From Schizochytrium sp. CCTCC M209059 (taxonomy: Eukaryota > Sar > Bigyra > Thraustochytrida > Thraustochytriidae): 64,000 bases of DNA. Below the pieces are notes generated by a model. The model made no database searches, had not been told where the DNA came from, and saw only the letters and a program-made list of their open reading frames with translations. The stretch lies in NCBI GenBank assembly GCA_000818945.1, contig KN805373.1, positions 745,392-809,391 on the forward strand. Reading direction: 5' to 3'. The first letter of the stretch is position 1. Every line of letters starts with the position of its first letter. The position numbers were made by a program, and so were the translations under genes. Positions 38,883-48,958 of this stretch are shown here, piece after piece.

Positions 38883-41696
38883 ATGTCAGACTCTACCAGT
38901 GCACCATACAAAGTGCATCCTTCAGAGATTGTTGAAGCGTCAGAAGAAGAAAACTTGGCCGCAGAGGAGAAACATGTCACTGACGCCACCGCCATCGCAA
39001 GAAACCAAGAAGACGGAGGAGGACATCCGCAGACATCACCGGGACTCGATTTTGCGGGCATCGTTCTTGCTCGGCGGGCAGCGAAAAATTTTCGGAAGAA
39101 TGTTGAAAAACCGGCTCGCCTGCCCGAGGGTCGCCCCCAGCGAACGGGCAACGAGCTCGACAAAAGGACGTTTTCTGCCGCGCAAATACGAACCCTCGAG
39201 GAAAAGTTTACCGCCAGATGTCTGCAGACCGAAACGACAGGAAACGCCAAGGATGGATCACGTTGGCTAACGTTACAACAACAACACCACGCGCTTTCGG
39301 AAACACCAAAGCGGGCTTCCATGGATTTGCGAGACATCGGAAGCGTCCTGACGTCACCTAAATTGCAAGAGCCACCATCACTGACAGACGTATTGCAAGC
39401 CTCTCGTGCGTCGTTTTATGAGTTGGCTTTTGGAATCATCGATTATGACAATCCGTACAAGTATGTCTGGGACTGGGTTATCATCGTGCTGACCTTTTAC
39501 AGCATCATCCTTATTCCTCTGCAGATTGCATTTGCAAATGAGCTCGGTTCGCATCTTGTTCTGAGCCTCGTGAGCAGTATAACCGACATTGTATTCGTCG
39601 TGGATGTCTACTTAAACTTTCGAACGGCGTACCTGGACGAAGACAGGTATGAAATTAAAGATCGCAGGCAGATCGTACGGCGCTACCTCAACACATGGTT
39701 TGTCGTCGATTTTCTCGCGTGTATGCAGTTCGATCTCATACTGAAAGGCGTGATTGCAGATGAGTATCAAGTCTTCTTTCCCGTCAACAAGCTCGCGCGA
39801 ATTACACGTGTCATCAAGAGACTTGATGAAATGGTGCTAACTGGTTATCTGCGCATCGCCAAGCTGCTTGGCACTTTTCTTGTGATGGCTCATGTCATCG
39901 GATGCATGTTCTTCGCCCTCGGGCGTGTCGAGGCGCTGTATAGCGATACAGGCCACTGGTTGCACGAATACAGTATTATCGACAGGTCAACAGGTTTCCA
40001 ATACCTCTCGTGCCTGTATTGGGCATTTGCGACGCTAGGCACCGTGGGGTACGGTGACATTGCAGCAGTGAGCATCTGGGAGCGTGGATTTGCAATTGTA
40101 GTCATGTTCTTTGGATCGATCATGTACGCATCGATCTTTGGAACCTTTACAAATCTGATTCAGGAGCGGGACAGGCATCGGAACCAGTACAACGAGCGCG
40201 TAGCGCGAATTAATGACTTTGCACGGTCAAATCAGTTGCCGCGTTTCGTCCGCGAGCGACTTGTTCGCTACCACGAGGCGACCTGGCAGCTTCGCAAAGT
40301 TCTCGTTGGAGATATTATGGAAGGCGTTCCAGAGTCTGCGCAGATTGATATCATGGTCTTTCTCTACATGGATCTCGTGCGCACAGTGCCAATATTTTCG
40401 AGATGCTCCCAGCGTCTTCTCGAGAAAGTTGTCATGTGCTTCACGCAAGACATCTTTCTGAGTGGCGACTTTCTTATGCGCCAAGGTGATGAGGGACGCG
40501 AGCTGTTTTTCATTGTCAAGGGCAATATTGAAGTGTACACACACAAAGGCAAGAACACAGATGTCGCAAACATGGACTTTGATGATATTATCGCAGATAG
40601 TTACTTTGTGGTATCGCGCGGGCCTGGCGCTTTTATCGGGGAAGGGTCGCTGCTTTACGGTGAGCGCCGCGGGGCCTCGGTTCGAGCGGTGGCCCCGGTA
40701 GTTCAAACTTTGACATTGACCAAGGACGCCTTCATGTCCTGTGTACGCGACTCTCCTGAGGTACTTAAGATGATGCGGGGTGTTGCATCTCGTCGCGCCA
40801 AAGAGAGCACAACGTCCCGAAAAACGCAGGTGCCTACCCAGGTCGCCTCTGGGAGTGTCATCTTTTCGAGTCTTCGCAAGTCAATGACGCAGAATCAGCA
40901 GGAAAAAGACAATGAAGACTTGAAAGGTCAAGATCAAGATCAAGGCCATGATCAAGATCAGGAGAAGGATCAAAGTCCCGATCCAAATGGAACTGCGGCT
41001 TTAAGGATGGCGAGGGAAGCTAGCGGCGGTGGGACTAGTGCTGGCGGTAGCAGTGGTACAGATAGCGCTCACGGCGCCATGGAAGACTCAGACGAGGCTG
41101 ATGTGCATTCCACTCGAGTATCTTCAATATCCAAAGCAATTCCTGCCATCTTTCAAAAAAGTGTCCGCGCAGATTCGACGCGCTCCCTTGACAGAGGAGC
41201 ACCTGAGCGCGTGTCACCCGAAAAATTTTCTCGTTACAGTACAATGAATGCCAGACCCGGGCGTCAAACGATCTTTGCTCCTGCTGTAGACAGACTCGCC
41301 AATCTCTCACATGCCCGCGATGAGTCGGAAACCCCGAGCCGCCCATCGTTTTTCTCCACCGCACAACCTAGCGCTTCGAATATCTCCGAAGACGCGGCGC
41401 GAGAGATGGACCAGGCTGCTGAAGACGCGGAAGAAGACGGCTTTGACAACTCTCCAATTTTTCCATTGCACAGGAACTCGAGCTGCTACAGTTCCTTTCA
41501 CAGTAATCGCGCTGAAGTCGAGGTCAATCTGGAGGTGTCACATCGTCTTGATGCGGTGCAGAGTGCCCTCGCGAAAATCCTCGCAAATCAAGAGGAGCGC
41601 TTTGCAGCGCTTGAGAAAAGAATAGCAGACCAGCCGGGGACACCACGGTCCAGCAAGGCTTCCAATGAATCCTGTTCCTCTACCTCTGCACAATAA
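38883..41696 (+). CDS. Voltage- and cyclic-nucleotide-gated K+ channel (EAG/HCN superfamily)
   Basis: About 937 residues from ATG 38883; an in-frame ATG at 38622 would add 87 residues. A six-transmembrane channel starts near residue 195: S1 YKYVWDWVIIVLTFYSIILI, S2/S3, then an S4 with a basic residue at every third position (KLARITRVIKR), S5, and a pore with TLGTVGYGDI. The GYGD filter indicates K+ selectivity. S6 leads into a C-linker and a cyclic nucleotide-binding domain. The phosphate-binding cassette GEGSLLYGERRGASVRA keeps the Glu and Arg that contact cyclic nucleotide phosphate and ribose, so ligand binding is plausible. The C-terminal 320 residues are acidic/Gln/Ser-rich (a DQDQ repeat) and end in a short coiled coil. 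No intron is needed. The subfamily (EAG, HCN or protist-specific) is unresolved. Confidence 0.9.
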   Translation: MSDSTSAPYKVHPSEIVEASEEENLAAEEKHVTDATAIARNQEDGGGHPQTSPGLDFAGIVLARRAAKNFRKNVEKPARLPEGRPQRTGNELDKRTFSAAQIRTLEEKFTARCLQTETTGNAKDGSRWLTLQQQHHALSETPKRASMDLRDIGSVLTSPKLQEPPSLTDVLQASRASFYELAFGIIDYDNPYKYVWDWVIIVLTFYSIILIPLQIAFANELGSHLVLSLVSSITDIVFVVDVYLNFRTAYLDEDRYEIKDRRQIVRRYLNTWFVVDFLACMQFDLILKGVIADEYQVFFPVNKLARITRVIKRLDEMVLTGYLRIAKLLGTFLVMAHVIGCMFFALGRVEALYSDTGHWLHEYSIIDRSTGFQYLSCLYWAFATLGTVGYGDIAAVSIWERGFAIVVMFFGSIMYASIFGTFTNLIQERDRHRNQYNERVARINDFARSNQLPRFVRERLVRYHEATWQLRKVLVGDIMEGVPESAQIDIMVFLYMDLVRTVPIFSRCSQRLLEKVVMCFTQDIFLSGDFLMRQGDEGRELFFIVKGNIEVYTHKGKNTDVANMDFDDIIADSYFVVSRGPGAFIGEGSLLYGERRGASVRAVAPVVQTLTLTKDAFMSCVRDSPEVLKMMRGVASRRAKESTTSRKTQVPTQVASGSVIFSSLRKSMTQNQQEKDNEDLKGQDQDQGHDQDQEKDQSPDPNGTAALRMAREASGGGTSAGGSSGTDSAHGAMEDSDEADVHSTRVSSISKAIPAIFQKSVRADSTRSLDRGAPERVSPEKFSRYSTMNARPGRQTIFAPAVDRLANLSHARDESETPSRPSFFSTAQPSASNISEDAAREMDQAAEDAEEDGFDNSPIFPLHRNSSCYSSFHSNRAEVEVNLEVSHRLDAVQSALAKILANQEERFAALEKRIADQPGTPRSSKASNESCSSTSAQ

Positions 41697-41946
41697 GCTG
41701 ACAAGAGTCGAAGCTTTGATTCGCATGATAACTTATACATCTTTAAAAAGAACAACTACTCCAAGAATGAGGAAGTAGGCCATGTACTTCGTAGCTCTGC
41801 TTCAATATTTGTTAATCGTATTTGTTTTAGGCCGAGGCCTATTTGCGAAATTACGTGAATTTTTCAAACGCAGAGTACCAGTTTATGATCTCCTCATGAC
41901 ATTCGGAAATTAATAATGGTTACTTGTTGGCGAAACAGTATGACGA

Positions 41947-43140
41947 TCAGCGCGAGAAGGCAGTTCGCATTGTCTGCCTCAATTGAGCGATCTTCTTGCG
42001 AATTTTAGGACTCGGTCGCTTGCGCGCCGTGTCAAGCTCGCCGCGAACCTCTTGCGGAAGGGCCTTTGGCCCAGCGCAAAGCAAGAGGCCTTGTTTTTTG
42101 TAAAAGTCCTCCTCACGACGAGGGGGCGTGAGCACAACGTGGAGCGATCCACACGAAGCCCCGGCCGCGTCAATGTTTTCAGCCCAGCAGTACCAAAAGG
42201 CAAGGAACGGTGACGTTGCTGTTTTCCCCTTGGCAATGCTGGTGGAGCCCTCGGCTGCGGAAACCCATGCAGGAGGAAGGAACTTGTAGCGCCCTCGTGC
42301 AAGAGGGACAAGGAGTCGAGGCTGCTTGTCGCCGCAGGCCCCCGCGTAGTAAGACTTGGTGTAGACGAAGTTTGGCATGAGCAGGAAAAAGGGCTTGCCT
42401 GTGCTGGCAGCCCATTGAATAATGCGCTCCATGTGGTCGCCGCTGAAAGGCGGGTTCGTGACGACGACGTCGAAGTCTGGCGTAGAATCAGTTTCGATCA
42501 TCTTGTAGAAGTCCTCACAGCGGTTGTACACATTGTCGAAACCGAGCAAGCCCAAGGTGCGTGCAGACCGCCCAGCGCAATAGTACGGGTCATATATTTT
42601 CAGATCTGCTCTAGACTTTTGCAACTTGGTGGCCACGGCATCCAATAAAGCTGCAAGGTCCTGAAATGCTTCCTTTGGCGTCTCGCAATGGTCGCTCTCA
42701 TCCGTAGGGAACGGGAATGTGTTGGCGCTGCTAGGCGTGCTGGTTTTCATGGAATGATGAAGATGATTCGACGATGAATTACTGTTCTTGTTCATTTTCT
42801 TACTCTTCATTTTATTCTTTGTCGTCGTCGTTGGCATATTTGAGGAGTTATGGACATGCTCGCGCACCCTATCCTGCTTGAAAGGCTTTCCCCCGACATG
42901 AGCATCGAGATGCTCGAGCCGCCTAACGCGCTTCTTGACGCGGGGCTGCTGCAGGAGCGAGAACCCCGGTTCACCAAGAGTCTCCTCCTCCGCCTTCGCT
43001 GCCGCGCGGGGCACACCGCGATTCGCGCCTTCATCCGCGGCGCCCTCCGCTGCGCCACTTCCTCGCGCCGCAGCTGCAGAGAACCATCCCCTGGCCTGCT
43101 GCGCGCCCGCCGCCCGCGCGCGCTTGCGGCCGCGCGCCAT
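41947..43140 (-). CDS. NPPF-motif SAM-dependent methyltransferase-like protein
   Basis: A 397-residue protein; start at ATG 43140 (MARGRKRARAAG). Residues 1-150 are basic, Ala- and Ser/Asn-rich and probably disordered, with possible nuclear-localisation clusters. The folded part begins with SDHCETPKEAFQDL. It has a Rossmann-like stretch, IYDPYYCAGRSARTLGLLGF (SAM-binding loop position), then DVVVTNPPFSGDHMERI. The NPPF tetrapeptide is the catalytic motif IV of N6-adenine and related amino-group methyltransferases, which flips the target base against the aromatic residue. The motif order (I before IV) is that of the gamma-type group. Downstream are FFLLMPNFVYTK and a basic C-terminus (ARKRPSPKIRKKI). 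The substrate is unknown: DNA adenine, RNA adenine or protein glutamine are all possible. I do not recognise the exact family. Confidence 0.75.
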   Translation of the reverse strand: MARGRKRARAAGAQQARGWFSAAAARGSGAAEGAADEGANRGVPRAAAKAEEETLGEPGFSLLQQPRVKKRVRRLEHLDAHVGGKPFKQDRVREHVHNSSNMPTTTTKNKMKSKKMNKNSNSSSNHLHHSMKTSTPSSANTFPFPTDESDHCETPKEAFQDLAALLDAVATKLQKSRADLKIYDPYYCAGRSARTLGLLGFDNVYNRCEDFYKMIETDSTPDFDVVVTNPPFSGDHMERIIQWAASTGKPFFLLMPNFVYTKSYYAGACGDKQPRLLVPLARGRYKFLPPAWVSAAEGSTSIAKGKTATSPFLAFWYCWAENIDAAGASCGSLHVVLTPPRREEDFYKKQGLLLCAGPKALPQEVRGELDTARKRPSPKIRKKIAQLRQTMRTAFSR

Positions 43141-43583
43141 CTCCGCCGCTCGCTCCCGTGGCCAGTGCCGCGTTTGGTCGCCGGGGTTCTTCGGGATCAC
43201 TGGGGGCCGCTCTCTGTGGGATCGCTGTGGTGCCTGTTTACCGCTCCCCCTCTCCCGCTGCGGCTTCGCTCCAGAAGGGGCGACGGTCCGGACGGATGGT
43301 CGATTGTAAGGAGGTGCGGGGCACGAGATTCACCTTTTCTAAGGAGGTATGACCACACAAAGTCCTCCCGAAACCTTGCAACTGTGTGGTAGACTGCGGG
43401 CGTATCTTTTGGCTTTAATTTTACTGCTAAAATCGCGGTAAAAACTTTCCGCGCCCCGCGCTTTCCTCGCCAGGCTTTCTGGTCATAGGGCGCAGCTAGC
43501 GTTAACCCTAGTCGCGTCCGCGTGCAACCGCTTCAGCCCGCGCCGCGGCCATTCACGCATAGCCGACTTGTGCGCCTCGGCGT

Positions 43584-43611
43584 AAGTGCGGAATGGCGCC
43601 ATTCCACACTT
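43584..43611. promoter_or_regulatory. 28-bp near-perfect palindrome carrying AAGTGCGGAATG
   Basis: Left arm AAGTGCGGAATGGC, right arm GCCATTCCACACTT; the arms match at 13 of 14 positions with no spacer. The inner 16 bp GGAATGGCGCCATTCC is perfect. It is centred about 267 bp upstream of the importin alpha ATG. The half-site resembles motifs at about 15309-15338 and at 310-317, so a dimeric transcription-factor site is plausible. Confidence 0.6.
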
Positions 43612-43695
43612 GCAGCGCCGGCTCGCAAGTTGAAGAAGGGGCTTCGCCAGGCCGGGCGCGGCAGAGACAGAAAGCGCCGACGCTCACTCGCGCTC

Positions 43696-43740
43696 GCGGA
43701 CGCACGCACGCACGCACGCACGCACGCTCGCACGCTCGCC
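43696..43740. repeat. (CGCA)n microsatellite
   Basis: About eight CGCA tetramers, degenerating into CGCTCGCA, in the importin alpha 5' UTR. Confidence 0.8.
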
Positions 43741-43863
43741 CCAGCCGCCCGCTCCCTCGCGCCCGAGCTCGCCCGCTCGCCCCAGCCGCGCGCGCTCGCT
43801 CGCCAGAAGGAGAAGGAGGGGAAGAAGGCCGCGTTCGTCGACGAGAACAAGGAGCAGGAGAAG

Positions 43864-45513
43864 ATGTCCGCGTTTGGAGACCTTGGAAGCGGGCAGGCGC
43901 CCACCGGAGAGAATGTGAAGGCCGGCGTGGACCTCTTGGAGGCGCGCAAGAACCGCGAGGAGACCTCGGTCCAGATCCGAAAGCAGAAGAAGGCTGACCG
44001 GCTGCGCCAGCGGCGGCGGCAGGACACCCCCGGCGATGCTATGGCGGGCGCAATGGGCGGCGCGGCCGCTCCGCAGCCGCAGCAGGCCGACATCCCGCTC
44101 TATGTGCAGGGTGTTATGTCGAACAATCCCCAGGAGTGGCTCGTGCATACGAAGAACTTTCGCCGTCTTCTCTCGATTGAGCAGAACCCTCCGATCCGTA
44201 ACGTGATCGAAAGCGGCGTCGTCCCGCGCTTCGTGCAGTTCCTGCAGTACGCTGACAACCCGCGTCTGCAGTTTGAGGCTGCCTGGGCACTTACCAACAT
44301 TGCCAGTGGCACCCCGGAGGAGACCAAGATCGTGATCGAAGCCGGCGCCATCCCTATTTTTGTGCAACTCTTGTCTTCTCCCGAGGAGGACGTCTGCGAG
44401 CAGGCCGTCTGGGCTCTCGGTAACATTGCTGGTGATGGTCACGAGTGCCGCAAGCAAGTTCTCGAGTGCAATGCGCTTCCGGCTCTGTTGGCGCAGATCA
44501 ACGGCAAGTCGAAGCTCAGCATGCTCCGCAACGCCACCTGGACGCTGTCGAACTTTTGCCGCGGACGCCCTGCACCTGAATTCGAAACGGTGCGCCCCGC
44601 TCTAAAGACTCTCGCCTCGCTCGTGTACCACGATGATGTCGACGTCTTGACGGATGCCTGCTGGGCGCTTTCCTACCTTTCCGACGGTCCGAATGAGATC
44701 AACATTCAGGCCGTGATCGAGAGCGGCGTCGTGCCGCGTTGCATTGAGCTCCTCATGCACTCGAGCACGGGTGTCAAGACCCCGGCGCTTCGAACGGTCG
44801 GCAACATCGTCACGGGCGACGACCTGCAGACCCAGGTGGTGGTCTCGAATGGCGCTCTCGTGCACCTTTTGGCGCTCCTCAGCCATGAGCGCAAGGGAAT
44901 TCGCAAGGAAGCCTGCTGGACGATTTCCAACATCACGGCGGGTAGCCGCGACCAGATTCAGGCTGTCATTGACGCCAAGATCATCCCGATTCTCATCCAT
45001 CTTCTCGATCAAGAGGAGCTCGACATCAAGAAGGAGGCTGCGTGGGCCATCTCCAACGCCACGTCCGGCGGCACTCCTGAACAGATCAAGATCCTTGTTG
45101 AGGCTGGCTGCATCCGGCCGTACTGCGAGCTCATTGGCCTGATGGACACTCGCGTGCGCAACGTCGCGCTCGAGGGTCTGGACAACATCCTCAAGGTCGG
45201 TGAGATCGAAAAGGCCCACACGGGCGTCAACGTGTTTGCACGCAGCATTATCGAGGAGAACGGCGACGAGCGCATTTTTGAGCTTACGCACAACTCGGAG
45301 CCAGAGGTCGCCGAGAAGGCCTCGAAGATCTACGCGGCATACTTTGCCGATGGCGACGATGACTTTCTTGATGACGGCCCGGACGTCGATGCCTCTGGTC
45401 AGCAGTTTACCTTTGGTGGCCAGAACATGGGCGGCAACCCGCCGCAGGCGCCCTTTGGTGGTGGCCAGCAGGGCGGCCAGCAGGGCGGCTTCTCCTTTAA
45501 CAACATGCAGTAG
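43864..45513 (+). CDS. Importin subunit alpha
   Basis: A 549-residue karyopherin alpha; start at ATG 43864 ([11 protein letters not shown]). Residues about 18-60 are the importin-beta-binding domain, rich in Lys/Arg ([27 protein letters not shown] region), which also autoinhibits when not bound to importin beta. About ten Armadillo repeats follow, with the classical Trp and Asn of the NLS-binding groove in several units ([58 protein letters not shown]). An acidic region and a Gly/Gln-rich tail close the protein. It carries classical-NLS cargo into the nucleus with importin beta. Length and motif order are canonical. No intron is needed. Confidence 0.97.
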   Translation: MSAFGDLGSGQAPTGENVKAGVDLLEARKNREETSVQIRKQKKADRLRQRRRQDTPGDAMAGAMGGAAAPQPQQADIPLYVQGVMSNNPQEWLVHTKNFRRLLSIEQNPPIRNVIESGVVPRFVQFLQYADNPRLQFEAAWALTNIASGTPEETKIVIEAGAIPIFVQLLSSPEEDVCEQAVWALGNIAGDGHECRKQVLECNALPALLAQINGKSKLSMLRNATWTLSNFCRGRPAPEFETVRPALKTLASLVYHDDVDVLTDACWALSYLSDGPNEINIQAVIESGVVPRCIELLMHSSTGVKTPALRTVGNIVTGDDLQTQVVVSNGALVHLLALLSHERKGIRKEACWTISNITAGSRDQIQAVIDAKIIPILIHLLDQEELDIKKEAAWAISNATSGGTPEQIKILVEAGCIRPYCELIGLMDTRVRNVALEGLDNILKVGEIEKAHTGVNVFARSIIEENGDERIFELTHNSEPEVAEKASKIYAAYFADGDDDFLDDGPDVDASGQQFTFGGQNMGGNPPQAPFGGGQQGGQQGGFSFNNMQ

Positions 45514-46589
45514 AGGGCACCCACACACACGCACACTTTTACTCTTCTGGGCGTGTCGACGACGACAGATTTTGGAGATCTGGCGGCGGCCCTGCTTAGC
45601 GTCTTCCCCCGTTACACACACAACATAACACACGGCACCTCGTGCGTGTCTGACTTTCTTTTTAATGAAGCTACACGGACGTCGTGATCTCGACACACAC
45701 ACACACACAACACAACACAACACACTTTCTCTCTTGCCGACTGGGTAAGGATGCTCTGCGATTGGTTATTTTCAAATCGAAAGTCGCCTCGGGCATGGTG
45801 TTAAGGGCTAAGAGGGAAAGGAAAAGGGTTCAAAACGGAATTACAACAGAAAAGGAAAGGAAAAGAAAAAAACGAGGGAATGAGGGAGGGCAGAGAAGGA
45901 GCAGAAGGGAGGAGGGGTGTTCGAGATTCTTTTCGGGAAGTGTTAAGGATGGGACGTAGCGCTATGTGCAAAGGCGACGTGCAATCCCGCACAACGAAAC
46001 GGACGCATTTGTTGGAGCCGTAAGGTTCCTGTTCGTTTTATCTTCGATTGTTGGTTCTTTTTATTAAAAAAAATCCAAGGAATCGCGGTTGGTAAAACGA
46101 GGATCTGTGATCGTTTTGTAGCGTTTGTGCTGCCTGCCTTCTCGTCTTTACACACTTACCGGTATCTTCTCCTCGTACATGCAAGTTTCGTAACACCAAT
46201 CGGTCTAAGACATCATGTCTTGTCCGACGCGTGTCGCGTTGTCTCTTTCTCTGTCTCGCTCTCTCTTTCTCTCTCCCTCCCTCCCACACACACACTTACA
46301 CACACAATCAAGCAAGCAAGGAAAGCCTTGCAGCAGCTGTCAAGCGTAATCGTTTATTGACGACACACACAATCTCTTCTTCTTCTTCTTCTTTTTCTCT
46401 CTCACACACAAAAATGTTTCATCGTCAAGATGATTACAACAATTACACATACACACCACAACAGCCCACCACACGGGTCAAGCATTGACTCGCTTTCTTT
46501 TGTTCCTTCCTTAGGTTGAATGGCCAACGCACATGGTGGCTCTGTACATTTGACGAGCTACCAGGTGTACACACTAGCTAGCTAGCTAG
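45514..46589. other. Convergent intergenic region rich in dinucleotide repeats
   Basis: 1.1 kb between importin alpha and the second RING-CH gene. It contains (CA)n at 45523-45534 and 45692-45724, purine-rich GGAAAGG-type sequence at 45820-45910, (CT)n/(CA)n at about 46253-46305, (CTT)n at 46375-46392 and (CTAG)n at 46571-46595. Nothing coding was recognised. Confidence 0.55.
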
Positions 46590-47795
46590 CTAGCTGACAG
46601 TTGCGGAGGGGGGTGGCTCGAGCACCCTTTCGCCAAGCGTCTGGAGTATTCGTAGCGTTTCGCTCTTGAGGGCCTTGAAGATCTCAACCGCGCAGTAAAT
46701 GAGGCCAACACCCAGCAAGCTTCGCGAGAGCGACTCGTGCGTCTGCGTTGCCAACGATCCGCCGATGAATAGAACGTTGGGATTGTCCCAGAACATGTCG
46801 ATTGGATTGACGTGGTTCCGCACTCGCCAAAAGTGGCGGTCCACAAGTTGTGCGACATGTTGTGCCGCGCCAACGGCCCCTACTGCGACGAGTCCGCCCC
46901 AGTGATATTCCATTCTGGCTTGGGAGGCGACGCCAAAGTACTTGATGAAGACCTTGCGAATGTCGCGCGGTATTGGCAGCGAGGCATATTGCCGTACCCA
47001 GAGGCCGCCACCTGACTTGTCGAGGAGCGCGGCTGCAAGCTCGATGCAAAGTACGAGCAAGACGGCTGCCACGACGGCACACACTTGGTCGCTTGCGAGA
47101 ATGTCGATGACTTGAGCAGCACGAGTTCTTGCCACGAGATACTCGAAGCCGCATTGTTGACACTTGAAGAATCCCGATCCCGAAGCTGCGCGAAGCCGCC
47201 ATTGATTGAGACAGCCAATGTGCACATACTTCATCGTCCCTCGACACATGCAAGGCGCAATGAAGCGCGAATCCCAGCTCGGATTGTGCCAGAATCCTCC
47301 CATGGTCGTCGAGGCCTCCACGGTCTCTTCGCCCTCTTCCTCGAGACAAATTCTGCACGTCTTGGGCTCTTGCGGGGCCGCATTGGGCGTCTGCGCCGGA
47401 GGCGATGATGGCGAGGCTGGCGACGATGGCGCAGCTGCAGACAGCGCACTCTCTGTTGATGCATTTGATCCGGCCAATGCGGAAGATGTAGATGGCGTGG
47501 GTGCCGCAGGTGACGGAGTACCGGAGAGTATGTTGGGTCGACCTTGTGCGGCGAACGGCCGCAGCGGGACGATGATGAAGACGGAACTGCTACGTGCAAG
47601 ATCAACGGTCGCCCCGGGCAGGAGAACAGCGCCTTCATGCACAATGCGAGGATTCTCCCATCCAAATTCCTGGCGCGCGAACTCGCTGACGCGATCTTGC
47701 GAGATACGCTCCTCATTCCAGGAAACGGCCGCGCTCACGTCGCCAGTCGTCGTGCGCAGAGTGAGCTCTCCGCTGCCAGTAGCCGCTGGCGGCAT
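46590..47795 (-). CDS. RING-CH (MARCH-type) E3 ligase with ubiquitin-like N-terminus
   Basis: A 401-residue protein; start at ATG 47795 (MPPAATGSGELTLR). Residues about 7-80 resemble a beta-grasp ubiquitin-like or thiamine-S type fold (ELTLRTTTGDVSAAVSW...GAVLLPGATVDLA), which is tentative. A Ser/Ala/Pro linker follows. The C4HC3 RING-CH finger spans about 146-220: CRICLEEEG, then CMC before RGTMKYVHIGCLNQW, and CQQCGFEY. Two to three hydrophobic segments follow (VCAVVAAVLLVLCIELAAALL, LVAVGAVGAAQHVAQLV, LLGVGLIYCAVEIFKAL). Membrane-anchored ubiquitin ligase of the endomembrane system is the expected role. It is not a close duplicate of the RING-CH gene at 29694-30557: insert length and flanks differ. 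Confidence 0.88.
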   Translation of the reverse strand: MPPAATGSGELTLRTTTGDVSAAVSWNEERISQDRVSEFARQEFGWENPRIVHEGAVLLPGATVDLARSSSVFIIVPLRPFAAQGRPNILSGTPSPAAPTPSTSSALAGSNASTESALSAAAPSSPASPSSPPAQTPNAAPQEPKTCRICLEEEGEETVEASTTMGGFWHNPSWDSRFIAPCMCRGTMKYVHIGCLNQWRLRAASGSGFFKCQQCGFEYLVARTRAAQVIDILASDQVCAVVAAVLLVLCIELAAALLDKSGGGLWVRQYASLPIPRDIRKVFIKYFGVASQARMEYHWGGLVAVGAVGAAQHVAQLVDRHFWRVRNHVNPIDMFWDNPNVLFIGGSLATQTHESLSRSLLGVGLIYCAVEIFKALKSETLRILQTLGERVLEPPPSATVS

Positions 47796-48351
47796 GTTGC
47801 TGAGGAAGGAAAGCACGGCTTATACTGGGTCTGCGCGCTCTTTCTTCTGCGGCAGCATGCCGTGCCTCACTCTTCTGCTGCCCTTGCGTGCTTCAAGTTG
47901 CTCTCTCCGGAGCGGCGGAGACGAAGCTGAGGCCAGGCCAGGCCAACAAGGCCAAGCTAAGGCCGGATCAAAGCCAGGTCAAGGCCAGGTCAAAGCCGGG
48001 CGTGGCCTTGCGTGCGGCCGGCCACCCTGTCGGAGGCTTTGTCTGTTGCAACAAGGAAAGGAAACCCAAACAAGGCAAAAAACAAAAAACGAAAGACCAA
48101 TCTTGCAACTTTTCTCTTTTCCATCGAAGCGACAAAACTCGTCATGGCTAGCTAGCTGTTAGCTGACTCGCCCCTGGAGCTCGGGTCGACAGTGCGCGCA
48201 AGCGGTCCTGATTGCCTTCTTCGCTCTTTCCATGCCAAGCTTGCTTTCCCCACGATCTCCGCCCGCCCCCGCGCGCAGCGCACAGCCGCGGCGTTAGTCC
48301 GCACTAGTTCTGGCTCCCTTTCTTTTTCCCCCATCGAGCCCTGCGCAGCCC
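47796..48351. other. Divergent promoter up to the assembly gap
   Basis: Contains a GGCCAGGCCAAG/CAAAGCC-type tandem motif at about 47930-48008, GCTAGCTAGCTGTTAGC at about 48147-48163, and one AGTGCGGA octamer in reverse at 48298-48305. No gene is recognised. Confidence 0.45.
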
Positions 48352-48861
48352 NNNNNNNNNNNNNNNNNNNNNNNNNNNNNNNNNNNNNNNNNNNNNNNNN
48401 NNNNNNNNNNNNNNNNNNNNNNNNNNNNNNNNNNNNNNNNNNNNNNNNNNNNNNNNNNNNNNNNNNNNNNNNNNNNNNNNNNNNNNNNNNNNNNNNNNNN
48501 NNNNNNNNNNNNNNNNNNNNNNNNNNNNNNNNNNNNNNNNNNNNNNNNNNNNNNNNNNNNNNNNNNNNNNNNNNNNNNNNNNNNNNNNNNNNNNNNNNNN
48601 NNNNNNNNNNNNNNNNNNNNNNNNNNNNNNNNNNNNNNNNNNNNNNNNNNNNNNNNNNNNNNNNNNNNNNNNNNNNNNNNNNNNNNNNNNNNNNNNNNNN
48701 NNNNNNNNNNNNNNNNNNNNNNNNNNNNNNNNNNNNNNNNNNNNNNNNNNNNNNNNNNNNNNNNNNNNNNNNNNNNNNNNNNNNNNNNNNNNNNNNNNNN
48801 NNNNNNNNNNNNNNNNNNNNNNNNNNNNNNNNNNNNNNNNNNNNNNNNNNNNNNNNNNNNN
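48352..48861. other. Assembly gap (510 N)
   Basis: Unsequenced bases. The right edge is a (GGCAGC)n repeat (48862-48897), which probably broke the assembly. The 5' end or an upstream exon of the following gene could be inside. Confidence 0.99.
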
Positions 48862-48958
48862 GCAGCGGCAGCGGCAGCGGCAACGGCAGCGGCAGCAACA
48901 GGCGCGGCGGCAGCAAGGCAGGGGCGAGCGCGAGGGGGTGGACGGCGTGGCGCGGGGC

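Larger units (their letters stand above)
43141..43863. other. Divergent promoter, methyltransferase (-) / importin alpha (+)
   Basis: 0.7 kb, very GC-rich toward importin alpha. It holds a 28-bp near-perfect palindrome at 43584-43611 (separate entry), a following GCAAGTTGAAG, and (CGCA)n at about 43696-43728. The frame upstream of 43864 is open but low in complexity and is treated as 5' UTR. Confidence 0.5.

Noticed and set aside
48938..48958. GTG-initiated extension of the hydroxylase
   Set aside because: ATG 48959 is seven codons downstream and better; non-ATG starts are not expected for nuclear genes.
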